Source: Bacteroidota bacterium (GTDB lineage: Bacteria > Bacteroidota > Bacteroidia > SXHM01). From it: 30,616 nt of DNA. The notes beneath the pieces are model-generated. The model saw only the letters and a list, made by a program, of their open reading frames with translations, was not told the DNA's origin and ran no database searches. Location: assembly GCA_005773695.1 (NCBI GenBank), contig SXHM01000218.1, positions 1 to 30,616 of the forward strand, given 5' to 3'. Shown here piece after piece: positions 16,187 through 24,700 of the stretch (position 1 is the stretch's first letter; every line of letters starts with the position of its first letter). A program made the translations under genes and the position numbers.

Positions 16187-16807
16187 TTAAACCTGTTCCA
16201 CCTCCATCAGTGCGCTCACTAAATAAGTTAATCTGCTTCCCACTTCCACGCATTTAAAACGTGTACGTTGTTTTTCGCCTTTGATAAAAACTTTTCCATT
16301 GGCAATTTTAAATGTTGCTCCGTGAGGCAGTTCTTCCAGATGAACAAGGTGATTATTCTTTTCGTCATACCGTTTTAACACCCTCATCAGGTGCAGGTCT
16401 GAGCAGCTTGATGCAGCAGGATTGCGCATATATTTATCAATAGCGTGATGCACATCATCGGGAAAAATATTTTGCTTCAGCAGTGGTAACATCAGTTCCT
16501 GAAAATCTTTTTTCCATTCTGGGCCGTGTGGTTTTACGCGGTTTTTATTTTTATCCCAATTAGTAAGGTGAGCCACTTCATGCACCAACGTAATCAGAAA
16601 AGCAAATTTATTCAGGTCGTGGTTGATGGTTATAAAATGTCCGCGTCCGTAAAAGGGCGGACGGTAATCGCCCAGTTTGGTATTGCGCTTGCGTTTGATC
16701 CGCATACGGAATTTGTAGTGCTCAATCCAGTGCAAAACCATATCCACCGTTCGTTCGGGAATATAGTTGGAGATGATTTCGCGGTCGGTTCGTTTGGGTT
16801 TTATCAT
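16187..16807 (-). CDS. SprT-like zinc metalloprotein
   Basis: Protein of 206 residues with a SprT-like domain. The zinc site is HEVAH at residues 76-80 with a downstream His in 'KPHGPEWK' (His94), as in SprT/Spartan proteins, whose eukaryotic members cleave DNA-protein crosslinks; the bacterial role is not established. The family zinc-ribbon C-terminus is not obvious: one Cys is at about 117 and one at about 186. The start ATG at 16807 overlaps the feoB stop (ATGA), so translation is probably coupled. An alternative upstream start at 16888 lies wholly inside feoB and is rejected. A weak AT-rich tract follows the gene, but no convincing terminator. Confidence 0.85.
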   Translation of the reverse strand: MIKPKRTDREIISNYIPERTVDMVLHWIEHYKFRMRIKRKRNTKLGDYRPPFYGRGHFITINHDLNKFAFLITLVHEVAHLTNWDKNKNRVKPHGPEWKKDFQELMLPLLKQNIFPDDVHHAIDKYMRNPAASSCSDLHLMRVLKRYDEKNNHLVHLEELPHGATFKIANGKVFIKGEKQRTRFKCVEVGSRLTYLVSALMEVEQV

Positions 16808-18771
16808 TTCATAATCTGGTAAACCAGAAATGCCGAAAAGTAGGCAAGGAAACTCATGTAAGCAAACTGCAGAGCAGGCCATTTCCAACTCTTAGTTTCG
16901 CTGAATACAATGGCAATGGTGCTCATGCACTGCATGGCAAAGGCATAAAATATCATCAGTGAAAAAGCAACTGCGGTGGAGTAGCGTTTCTCACCTGTTT
17001 CGGGATTTATCTCAGCCTGCATTTTTTCGCGGATAGACATGGTGTTGTTCTCATCACCCACACTGTAAATGGTTGCCATAGTTCCCACAAAAACTTCACG
17101 GGCGGCAAAAGAAGTTACCAGCGCAATTCCTATTTTCCAATCGAACCCCAGCGGACGAATTGCGGGCTCCATGAAATGCCCCATGATGCCTGCATAACTC
17201 TGTTCCAGTTTTTCGGTGGCAATCAGTTTTTCCAGTTCTTCGGGTGTATGTTGTTGTGAAAATTCGGGAGCGCGGAATTGTTCTTCAATCTTCTGAAACC
17301 TGTCGCCCGGTGCGTGTGAAGAAAGCACCCACAACAGAATCGAAATAGCAACAATTACTTTTCCCGCTTCAAACACAAACACTTTAATTTTTTCAAGAAT
17401 TCCAAGTCCTACAGAACTCCATCGAGGAGCGCGATACACCGGCAGTTCCATGATGAAGAAACTGCGTTCGCGGGCTTTGATTATAAATTTCATCAATAAC
17501 GCTGTGAGTATTGCGGCAATAAAACCAATCATGTAAAGACCCATCAAAATAAGTCCTTGCAGATTAAGAAATCCCAAAACTTTTTCGGAAGGCACCACCA
17601 ATGAAATCACTAACGTGTAAACAGGTAAGCGTGCCGAACAACTCATCAGCGGAGTTACCATAATTGTGATGATCCGTTCCTTCCAGTTGGGAATGGTGCG
17701 CGTTGCCATAATTGCAGGAACAGCGCAGGCAACTCCACTTATGAGCGGAATAACAGAGCGCCCGTTCAATCCGAATCTGCGTAACAAGCGGTCGGTAATA
17801 AAACTCACACGCGCCATATAACCTGTGTCTTCCAGTATCCCTATAAAGGCAAATAGCAAAGCAATCTGCGGAATAAAAACAACCACACCGCTTATACCTG
17901 CAAGTATTCCGTTTACTAAAAGTTCCGTCAGCACCCCTTTTGGTAATTGTGTCAACAGCAATTCTTCAAGGCCTGAAAAAAGTTTTTCAATCAACTCCAT
18001 CGGGTATGCCGACCACGAAAAAATAGATTGAAAAACAAGAAAGAGAATCGCGAAAAAAATAAGGAAGCCGTAAATGCGGTGAGTTAAAATGTCATCTATT
18101 TTTTTTGTGACAGATGAACCCAATCCACTTTCTTTTTTGCTTACCGACCTTTTAAGAACCTCGCCAATCACCTTATAACGTTGAATAGTTTCGGTGCGTT
18201 GTTTTTTAGTTTTATCGGTTTCGTTAATTTCTTCGCTGAGAATTTTTCTCTTAGGAACTTCCAGCTGCTCAGTCAATGAAAGCTTCAGTTCTTCAATTCC
18301 TTTTGCATCGCGGGCGGTAATGGCAAAAACTTTTATCCCCAATTCTTCAGCAAGTATGGCAACATCAATTGTTTCATCGCTTTTCTCGAGCAAGTCAATC
18401 ATGTTCAACACCAGAATTACAGGAATTCCGGTGTCCATAATTTGCGTGCACAAAAACAAACTACGCCTCAGGTTAGTGGCATCAGCCACATACAAAACTA
18501 CATCGGGATGCACCGGATTATTTTTATCGTACAGTACATCGGGCAAAACTTTTTCATCTTCCGAAAGTGCATTCAGGCTATACGAACCCGGAAAATCAAT
18601 AAACTCAATTGTTGTTCCTTTAATCTTCGCAAAACCAGATTTCTTGTCAACCGTAACCCCCGGAAAATTTCCGATCTTTTGGTTAAGCCCCGTAAGAATA
18701 TTGAACAGCGTGCTTTTTCCGCTGTTGGGATTTCCGGCAAGGGCAACTTTCAGGGTTTTCTCTGCAGCCAC
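16804..18771 (-). CDS. feoB: Ferrous iron transporter FeoB
   Basis: Inner-membrane Fe(II) transporter with an N-terminal G protein. Of 655 residues, G1 is GNPNSGKST (13-21), G3 DFPG (59-62), G4 NMID (123-126) and G5 'ITARDAKG' near 152. A helical GDI-like spacer follows to about 225, then the TM region with two Gate domains: 'GVACAVPAIMATRTIPNWKE' and 'PLMSCSARLPVYTLVI' (first), 'SFAAREVFVGTMATIYSVG' (second), each with the conserved Cys or Ala/Arg positions. It is shorter than the about 770 residues of E. coli FeoB but within the Bacteroidota range. Start is GTG at 18771, one base after the feoA stop. It forms an operon with feoA upstream and the SprT-like gene downstream. Confidence 0.96.
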   Translation of the reverse strand: MAAEKTLKVALAGNPNSGKSTLFNILTGLNQKIGNFPGVTVDKKSGFAKIKGTTIEFIDFPGSYSLNALSEDEKVLPDVLYDKNNPVHPDVVLYVADATNLRRSLFLCTQIMDTGIPVILVLNMIDLLEKSDETIDVAILAEELGIKVFAITARDAKGIEELKLSLTEQLEVPKRKILSEEINETDKTKKQRTETIQRYKVIGEVLKRSVSKKESGLGSSVTKKIDDILTHRIYGFLIFFAILFLVFQSIFSWSAYPMELIEKLFSGLEELLLTQLPKGVLTELLVNGILAGISGVVVFIPQIALLFAFIGILEDTGYMARVSFITDRLLRRFGLNGRSVIPLISGVACAVPAIMATRTIPNWKERIITIMVTPLMSCSARLPVYTLVISLVVPSEKVLGFLNLQGLILMGLYMIGFIAAILTALLMKFIIKARERSFFIMELPVYRAPRWSSVGLGILEKIKVFVFEAGKVIVAISILLWVLSSHAPGDRFQKIEEQFRAPEFSQQHTPEELEKLIATEKLEQSYAGIMGHFMEPAIRPLGFDWKIGIALVTSFAAREVFVGTMATIYSVGDENNTMSIREKMQAEINPETGEKRYSTAVAFSLMIFYAFAMQCMSTIAIVFSETKSWKWPALQFAYMSFLAYFSAFLVYQIMK

Positions 18772-18772
18772 T

Positions 18773-19003
18773 TTAGTTACGTTCTGTTGTAGAAATTAAA
18801 ATACTCTCAGCTTCTGAAAACCGCAGACACAATGAATACCCCGAAACGCGGATAGCTATCGGGTCTCCCAAGGGAGCAATGCGCTCCAATAAAATTTCTT
18901 CACCGGGAACGCAGCCCATTTCTAAAAATCGCAGCGATAAGTCATCATCACTGAAGTCTTTAATAATGGCCGTTTGGCCCGGTTTAAGTTCGGAGAGTTT
19001 CAT
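18773..19003 (-). CDS. feoA: Ferrous iron transport protein FeoA
   Basis: Small cytoplasmic SH3-like protein that supports FeoB. The 76 residues (MKLSELKPGQTAII... 'RFLEMGCVPGEEILLERIAPLGDP') contain the typical FeoA core 'LxxLG/EMGxxPG' and end close to feoB. The frame is open to an ATG at 19027, but the eight extra residues span the likely -7 box and are not part of the family, so 19003 is chosen. feoB begins 1 nt after the stop. Confidence 0.94.
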   Translation of the reverse strand: MKLSELKPGQTAIIKDFSDDDLSLRFLEMGCVPGEEILLERIAPLGDPIAIRVSGYSLCLRFSEAESILISTTERN

Positions 19004-19014
19004 TGTAAAAAGCG

Positions 19015-19022
19015 CGAAAATA
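19015..19022 (-). promoter_or_regulatory. Possible -7 element of the feo operon
   Basis: The minus strand reads TATTTTCG, a TAnnTTCG variant, 11 nt before the feoA ATG and just past the stop of the small lipoprotein gene. The -33 region is poor and no Fur-like palindrome is visible, so transcription from upstream cannot be excluded. Confidence 0.35.
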
Positions 19023-19030
19023 CCCAAATA

Positions 19031-19213
19031 TCAGGAGGGTTTGCTACCACTTTTAAGGTATATGGCAGCAGTAGGTTCAGAGGTGTTTTTCTCTTTCAGC
19101 ATCCCATGCCCACCCGGACAATCACATCCTTTGCTTGGTGCACGCTTACGCGAGCAGGATGATGTTATAACCAGCACTAACAGGAGAATTGATATTTTTT
19201 TTAGCCCGTTCAT
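19031..19213 (-). CDS. Tiny Cys-containing lipoprotein, function unknown
   Basis: The 60 residues start with a good lipoprotein signal (MNGLKKISILLLVLVITSSC, Cys20). The mature part is only about 40 residues: SRKRAPSKG, then CDCPGGHGM, a short cluster of two Cys and one His that could bind a metal, then a polar tail. No family recognised, but small CDCP/DCP-type lipoproteins are familiar in this phylum. It lies between rlmN (56 nt upstream) and feoA (27 nt downstream) on the same strand. The lipobox makes a chance ORF unlikely. Confidence 0.7.
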   Translation of the reverse strand: MNGLKKISILLLVLVITSSCSRKRAPSKGCDCPGGHGMLKEKNTSEPTAAIYLKSGSKPS

Positions 19214-19236
19214 TTAATTAAGCACTTTACGTTCTT

Positions 19237-19254
19237 TGTGCCTTTGCGAGCACA
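19237..19254. repeat. Small hairpin with a CTTTGCG unit
   Basis: TGTGC (19237-19241) and GCACA (19250-19254) pair around the loop CTTTGCGA in the gap between rlmN and the small lipoprotein gene. It contains the same heptamer as the larger element at 11975-12073. It lacks a T run and is unlikely to be a terminator. Confidence 0.35.
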
Positions 19255-19269
19255 ATAATATAACGCCAA

Positions 19270-20331
19270 TTATACAGTTTTATTTTCTTTTTTGTTTGCC
19301 AGTTGTCCGCAAGCAGCATCAATGTCTTTGCCACGGCTTCTGCGCACATTCACAATAATATTGCGGTTCTCGAGGTAGTTGCAGAACTCTTTTATGTTTT
19401 TATCATCAGCTTTTTGAAATTCACCGTCTTCAATGGCATTGTATTCAATCACATTCACTTTACAGGGAACATGTTTGCAGAACTCGGCTAATTCACGTGC
19501 ATCTTCAACCTTGTCGTTAAAATTTTTGAAAATGATGTATTCAAAAGTAGGTCGGATTCCTGTTTTTTCGTAAAAGTATTGCAATGCTTCTGCTAATGCT
19601 TCCAGTGAATTGCTGTCATTAATAGGCATAATCTGACTGCGCTTTTCATCATTAGCTGCGTGCAGCGAAAGTGCAAGATTAAACTTCACATCATCATCTG
19701 CCAGTTTCATAATCATTTTAGCAATCCCGGCCGTAGAAACGGTAATGCGTTGTGGAGAAATATTCAGTCCGTCAGGTGATGTAATACGCTCAATGGATTT
19801 CAAAACATTTGCGTAGTTAAGTAAAGGTTCACCCATTCCCATATAGACAATGTTGGAAAGCGGAATTTCATATTTATCAATCGCAAGATTTCTTAGCTGT
19901 GCTACCTGATCATAAATTTCATCGGCATTCAGGTTGCGCAGGCGTTCTAATTTTCCTGTGGCGCAAAATTTACACGTTAAGCTGCAGCCCACCTGAGAAG
20001 AAATACATGCTGTCATGCGTGAAGTGGTTGGGATTAAAACACCTTCTACCACTTTTCCGTCAAATAATTTGAAAGCAGTTTTAATGGTGCGGTCGTTACT
20101 CACCTGCATAAAATCAATGGCTGCAGCATTGATTTCAAAGTTTTCTTTCAGCAATTCGCGCAAGGGAATGGAAAGGTTGCTCATATCATCAAAAGACCGA
20201 ACCGATTTTTGCCACAACCACTCATAAATCTGTTTGGTACGGAATGGTTTTTCACCTTTTTCTGACAAAAAGGTTTTGATTTCTTCCAGCGAAACTGCGC
20301 GTATGTCTTTCTTTTCAGCTATTTCAGGCAT
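19270..20331 (-). CDS. rlmN: 23S rRNA/tRNA adenine-C2 methyltransferase RlmN
   Basis: Radical-SAM enzyme that methylates C2 of A2503 in 23S rRNA and A37 in some tRNAs, using one SAM as methyl donor and one as radical source. The 353 residues carry the cluster motif CSLTCKFC (Cys116, 120, 123) and both catalytic Cys: Cys109, seven residues before the cluster as in E. coli RlmN, and Cys341 in 'DAACGQL'. The N-terminal RNA-binding domain (about 12-80) contains 'KPFRTKQIYEWLWQK'. The ATG at 20331 is the only in-frame ATG before residue 50 and follows a -7 box by 4 nt. Confidence 0.96.
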   Translation of the reverse strand: MPEIAEKKDIRAVSLEEIKTFLSEKGEKPFRTKQIYEWLWQKSVRSFDDMSNLSIPLRELLKENFEINAAAIDFMQVSNDRTIKTAFKLFDGKVVEGVLIPTTSRMTACISSQVGCSLTCKFCATGKLERLRNLNADEIYDQVAQLRNLAIDKYEIPLSNIVYMGMGEPLLNYANVLKSIERITSPDGLNISPQRITVSTAGIAKMIMKLADDDVKFNLALSLHAANDEKRSQIMPINDSNSLEALAEALQYFYEKTGIRPTFEYIIFKNFNDKVEDARELAEFCKHVPCKVNVIEYNAIEDGEFQKADDKNIKEFCNYLENRNIIVNVRRSRGKDIDAACGQLANKKENKTV

Positions 20332-20335
20332 AGGG

Positions 20336-20343
20336 CAAAGGTA
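20336..20343 (-). promoter_or_regulatory. -7 promoter element of rlmN, predicting a leaderless transcript
   Basis: The minus strand reads TACCTTTG, a perfect TAnnTTTG, then CCCT and the ATG. With the usual distance of about 4-6 nt from this box to the transcript start, transcription would begin at or just inside the start codon. The -33 region has no TTG. Confidence 0.5.
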
Positions 20344-20412
20344 GGGATTTAACTGCTTGCCTTTGAATAAGGCTGATTAGATAAAACAAAAGAATTAATC
20401 TTGATTTATTTC

Positions 20413-20420
20413 CTATTTTG
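20413..20420 (+). promoter_or_regulatory. Possible -7 element of the methyltransferase gene
   Basis: CTATTTTG followed by CGCC is one spacing base short of TAnnTTTG but has the same TTTGCGCC ending as the mqnA and metH boxes. It ends 11 nt before the ATG at 20432. Confidence 0.3.
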
Positions 20421-20431
20421 CGCCACAAATA

Positions 20432-21505
20432 ATGACGATGGATTTTTTTGGAACTGAAACGAAGAAGGCACTGCAGGCCAAAGAAGATGCACAATGGATA
20501 GCGTTTGCGCCATTTGTTTTTCAGACTGCGAAAGTACTGCGCGATACGGGAATACTGACTATCGTAGAAGAAAGCAGAAACGAAGGTTATACATTGGAAG
20601 AAGTGGTTGAAAAATCAAAACTACCGCTTTACGGTGTTCGCGTTTTGCTGGAAGGCGGATTGGGAATAGGTTTGGTGCTGTTGAAAGATGGGAAATTTAC
20701 TCTTTCTAAAACAGGTTTTTTTGTTCTTAATGATGGATTGACCAAAGCCAACATGGATTTCACCCATGATGTTTGTTACAAAGGTTTGTTTGATCTGGAT
20801 AAGGCAATTGAAACCGGTAAGCCTGAAGGATTGAAAGTTTTCGGTTCATGGTCAACTATTTACGAAGCCTTGTCAAAATTGCCCCAACCTGTTCAGAAAA
20901 GCTGGTTCAACTTCGACCATTATTATTCAGATGATGCTTTTCCTGCGGTATTGCCGTTGGTTTTTAAAGACAAACCCAAACAACTTCTGGATATTGGCGG
21001 AAACACAGGAAAATTTGCCATTCAATGTGTACAGTTCAACCCCGATGTGCATGTAACTATCATGGATTTACCCGGACAGTTGGAAATGGCAAAGGCCAAT
21101 GTTGAAAAGTTAGGCCTGTCCGACAGGATTTCGTTTCACGAAACCAATGCATTAGATGACACAAAGAAATTCCCGAAAGGCTATGATGCCATTTGGATGA
21201 GCCAGTTTCTTGATTGTTTCTCAGATGCAGAAATTATATCTATTCTGAAACGTTGCAATGAAGCCATAGAAGGTAATTCATATGTTTATATTCTTGAACC
21301 GTTTTGGGACAGGCAGCGTTTCCGTGCTTCTGCATTTTCACTGCAAATGACTTCCATTTATTTCACCGCAATGGCAAACGGCAATAGCCAGATGTATTAC
21401 TCAGAAACGTTCCTGAAACTGATTGAAAAAGCAGGACTGAAAGTGGAGGAAGAAACCAATCAGGTAGGCGTTTGCCACACTTTGGTAAAGTGTGCTAAGA
21501 AATAA
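20432..21505 (+). CDS. SAM-dependent O-methyltransferase-like protein
   Basis: Class I SAM-dependent methyltransferase of 357 residues with the two-part layout of O-methyltransferases related to plant COMT and bacterial antibiotic methyltransferases. An N-terminal winged-helix dimerisation domain (about 20-110, with 'GYTLEEVVEKSKLPLYGVRVLLEGG') is followed by a Rossmann catalytic domain: 'LLDIGGNTGKFAIQ' (SAM motif I, about 185-198), 'VTIMDLPGQLEMAK' (acidic end of beta-2, about 206-219) and 'YDAIWMSQFLDCFSD' (about 250-264). The substrate is not evident. Two in-frame ATG codons (20432, 20438) are possible. It is followed directly by the metH riboswitch promoter on the same strand, with no terminator seen. 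Confidence 0.82.
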   Translation: MTMDFFGTETKKALQAKEDAQWIAFAPFVFQTAKVLRDTGILTIVEESRNEGYTLEEVVEKSKLPLYGVRVLLEGGLGIGLVLLKDGKFTLSKTGFFVLNDGLTKANMDFTHDVCYKGLFDLDKAIETGKPEGLKVFGSWSTIYEALSKLPQPVQKSWFNFDHYYSDDAFPAVLPLVFKDKPKQLLDIGGNTGKFAIQCVQFNPDVHVTIMDLPGQLEMAKANVEKLGLSDRISFHETNALDDTKKFPKGYDAIWMSQFLDCFSDAEIISILKRCNEAIEGNSYVYILEPFWDRQRFRASAFSLQMTSIYFTAMANGNSQMYYSETFLKLIEKAGLKVEEETNQVGVCHTLVKCAKK

Positions 21506-21531
21506 TAATTCGTTTTTTCAGTTTCGGTGCT

Positions 21532-21539
21532 TATCTTTG
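21532..21539 (+). promoter_or_regulatory. -7 promoter element of the metH riboswitch transcript
   Basis: TATCTTTG is a perfect TAnnTTTG, followed by CGCC. TTCG at 21509-21512 with a 19-nt spacer is a weak -33 candidate. The RNA would start near 21544, about 15 nt before the aptamer. Confidence 0.6.
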
Positions 21540-21558
21540 CGCCAGTTCTTTAACATTA

Positions 21559-21664
21559 CTTATCAAGAAAGACTGAGGGAAAGGCCCTTTGACGTCTTGG
21601 CAACCCGCTCCGAAAGGGCAAGGGTGCCAACTCCTTCATCCACCTGAGGCGGATGATAGATAAG
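21559..21664 (+). promoter_or_regulatory. SAM-I (S-box) riboswitch aptamer
   Basis: Binds S-adenosylmethionine and lowers metH expression when SAM is plentiful. Helices seen: P1 CTTATC (21559-21564) with GATAAG (21659-21664); P2 AAGAC (21569-21573) with GTCTT (21594-21598), and inside it GGG (21577-21579) with CCC (21585-21587) around the conserved AAAGG loop; the conserved junction GGCAACC (21599-21605); P3 GCTC (21607-21610) with GGGC (21616-21619); the conserved GGTGCCAACTCC (21623-21634); P4 TCATCC (21636-21641) with GGATGA (21651-21656). The core sequence and helix order match the S-box consensus, not SAM-II or SAM-III. Confidence 0.95.
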
Positions 21665-21722
21665 CAGAATCAGGTTTTAAAAAATTTATGTCTAACCCTT
21701 CTGCTTAACAGAGGGTTTTTTT
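21661..21722 (+). terminator. Riboswitch expression platform: antiterminator and intrinsic terminator
   Basis: The terminator is AACCCT-T-CTG (21694-21703) paired with CAGAGGGTT (21709-21717) followed by a T run to 21722. The competing antiterminator is TAAGCAGAA (21661-21669) with TTCTGCTTA (21699-21707), nine consecutive Watson-Crick pairs. The antiterminator uses four bases of the 3' side of P1, so SAM binding (P1 closed) releases the terminator: an OFF switch. metH starts 57 nt after the T run. Confidence 0.9.
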
Positions 21723-21778
21723 GTTTTGTGTTGTAATGGAAGGCATATCAACAGGATAAAAAACTGATTTTTACAACT

Positions 21779-24700
21779 ATGGCAGATATTTATAAAGAAT
21801 TAGAAAAGCGAATTTTAGTACTGGACGGTGCGATGGGCACCATGATTCAGCGTTATAATCTTTCGGAGGAAGATTTTCGTGGAGCAAGATTTAATAATCA
21901 CGCTCTCTTATTAAAAGGAAATAATGATTTGCTTTCCATCACTCGCCCTGATATTATAAAAGCTATTCATGCTGAATATTTTGAAGCTGGCGCTGATATT
22001 GCTGAAACCAATACTTTTTCCGGAACATGGATTGCTCAGGCAGATTATAAATTAGAAGGTGCAGTTTACGATATCAATTTCCAGAGCGCGAAAATTGCGC
22101 GTGAAGTTGCAGATGAATTTACAAAAAAAAATCCTGAGAGGCCACGTTTTGTTGCTGGTGCTATGGGTCCGACTAACCGCACCGCATCTATGTCACCTAA
22201 TGTGAATGACCCGGGTTTCCGTGCCATCACATTTGATGAATTGGTAAATGCATACACGGAACAGGTTCGTGGATTGATTGATGGTGGTGTTGATATGCTT
22301 CTGATTGAAACCGTTTTTGATACACTTAATTGCAAAGCCGCACTCTATGCTGTTGATCAATACTTTGAAACCATCGGAAAGAAACTTCCCGTTATGGTTT
22401 CAGGAACAATTACCGATGGCAGTGGCAGAACATTATCAGGACAAACGGTTGAAGCATTCTTAAACTCAGTCTCGCATATTCCTTTGTTGAGTATTGGTTT
22501 TAACTGTGCGTTGGGTGCAAAACAATTGCGTCCGCATATTCAAACGTTGGCAAAGAATGCAACATTCAGAGTAAGTGCATATCCCAATGCGGGTTTGCCC
22601 AATGCTTTTGGCGAATACGATGAAACCCCAGATGAAACAGCAGCGCAGATTGAAGATTGGCTGAAAAATAATTTTGTAAATATTGTGGGGGGCTGTTGCG
22701 GAACAACACCTGACCATATCCGTGCGATTGCAAAAGTTGCTGCGGAATATCCTCCGCGCCAGAAACCGCATATTGAGGCGCTTCCGCGCTATAGCGGGTT
22801 AGAACCACTAACCATTTTCAAGGAAAGTAATTTCGTAAATGTGGGAGAACGAACCAACGTAACCGGCTCACGCAAATTTGCAAAACTGATTATTGATGGA
22901 AAATACGAAGATGCACTTGTTGTTGCTCGTAGTCAGGTAGAAGGCGGTGCACAGATGATTGATGTTAACATGGATGAAGGAATGCTGGATAGCGAAAAAG
23001 CGATGACAACATTTTTAAATCTGATTGCATCGGAGCCTGATATTGCCAAGTTGCCGATTATGATTGACAGCAGTAAATGGAGTGTTATTGAAGCCGGGTT
23101 GAAATGTGTTCAGGGAAAATCAGTCGTGAATTCTATTTCACTGAAAGAAGGGGAAGAGAAATTTATTGCGGTTGCTAAAAAGGTTAAACGCTACGGAGCG
23201 GCTGTAATTGTAATGGCATTTGATGAGGTGGGACAAGCCGACTCGTATGAAAAAAGAATTTCGGTTTGCGAACGGGCTTATAAAATACTTACAGAAAAAG
23301 TTGGCTTCGCACCTGAGAATATAATTTTTGACCCGAACATTCTAACTGTTGCAACCGGAATTGAAGAGCATAATAATTATGCTGTTGACTTTATCCGTGC
23401 TACTAAATGGATAAAAGAACATTTGCCCGGAGCGAAAGTGAGCGGTGGTGTAAGCAATATTTCTTTTTCATTTCGTGGGAATGATTTGGTGCGTGAGGCA
23501 ATGCACTCCGCGTTTTTATATCATGCTATCAAAGCAGGATTAGACATGGGAATTGTGAATGCCGGACAATTAGAAGTGTATGAAAGCATCCCTAAAGATT
23601 TATTGGAACGGGTTGAAGATGTTTTATTGAATCGCAGAGCAGATGCAACGGAACGACTTGTTGAATATGCCGAAACAATCAAAGCAAAAGGCAAAGTTCA
23701 GGTAAGAGATGATGCCTGGAGAAACACTACGGTTGAAGAACGATTGAAACATTCATTGGTAAAAGGAATAGTTGAATTTATTGATGTTGACATAGAAGAG
23801 GCGCGTCAGAAATATCCGAAGCCGTTGCACATTATTGAGGGACCGCTGATGGATGGAATGAATGTGGTAGGTGATTTATTCGGTGCAGGAAAAATGTTTT
23901 TACCACAAGTAGTAAAAAGCGCACGTGTAATGAAAAAAGCAGTAGCCTATTTACTTCCGTTTATGGATGCAGAAAAACAACAAGGTGCAAGTTCTTCTGC
24001 CGGAAAAGTATTGATGGCAACAGTAAAAGGCGATGTTCATGACATAGGAAAAAATATCGTAGGCGTAGTCTTAGGTTGTAATAACTATGAAGTGATTGAC
24101 ATGGGCGTAATGGTTCCATGTGAGAAGATTCTTGAAACTGCTATTCGTGAAAAAGTAGATGTAATTGGACTGAGCGGATTAATTACTCCATCACTGGATG
24201 AAATGGTTTTTGTGGCAAAAGAAATGGAGCGGCAAGGTTTTAAAATTCCTTTGCTGATTGGTGGCGCAACAACTTCGCGTGTGCATACTGCGGTAAAAGT
24301 TCAACCGCATTATAGCGGAAACACTGTGCATGTTTTGGATGCAAGTCGCTCAGTTCCTGTGGTTGGGAGTTTGCTTAGTCCTGAGCAGGAAAAGATTTAT
24401 TCGCTTGCGATTAAAAACGAATATGAAGTGTTGCGCGAGCATCACGGCAAATCACAATCTGCAAAAGAATTTATTTCAATTGAAGACGCGAGAAAAAATA
24501 AATTCAAAATTGAGTGGAAAGCGGAAGAAATTGCGAAACCAAAATTTACGGGAATAAAATCATTTGAGAATTATCCGTTAGAAGAATTGGTTCCTTACAT
24601 AGATTGGACTCCATTTTTCCAGACATGGGAATTGGCTGGTCGCTTTCCGAAAATATTGGAAGATGAAATTGTTGGTGCAGAAGCAAAAAAACTTTATAAG

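Noticed and set aside
16808..16888. N-terminal extension of the SprT-like protein
   Set aside because: Lies wholly within feoB coding sequence; the ATGA overlap at 16804-16807 is the better start.
18194..18799. Long open frame (201 codons) antisense to feoB
   Set aside because: Shadow of the feoB coding frame; no start signal, signal peptide or family features, and feoB on the other strand has all its motifs.
24330..24557. Short overlapping open frames within metH
   Set aside because: metH is continuous and full-length through this region; these are out-of-frame shadows.
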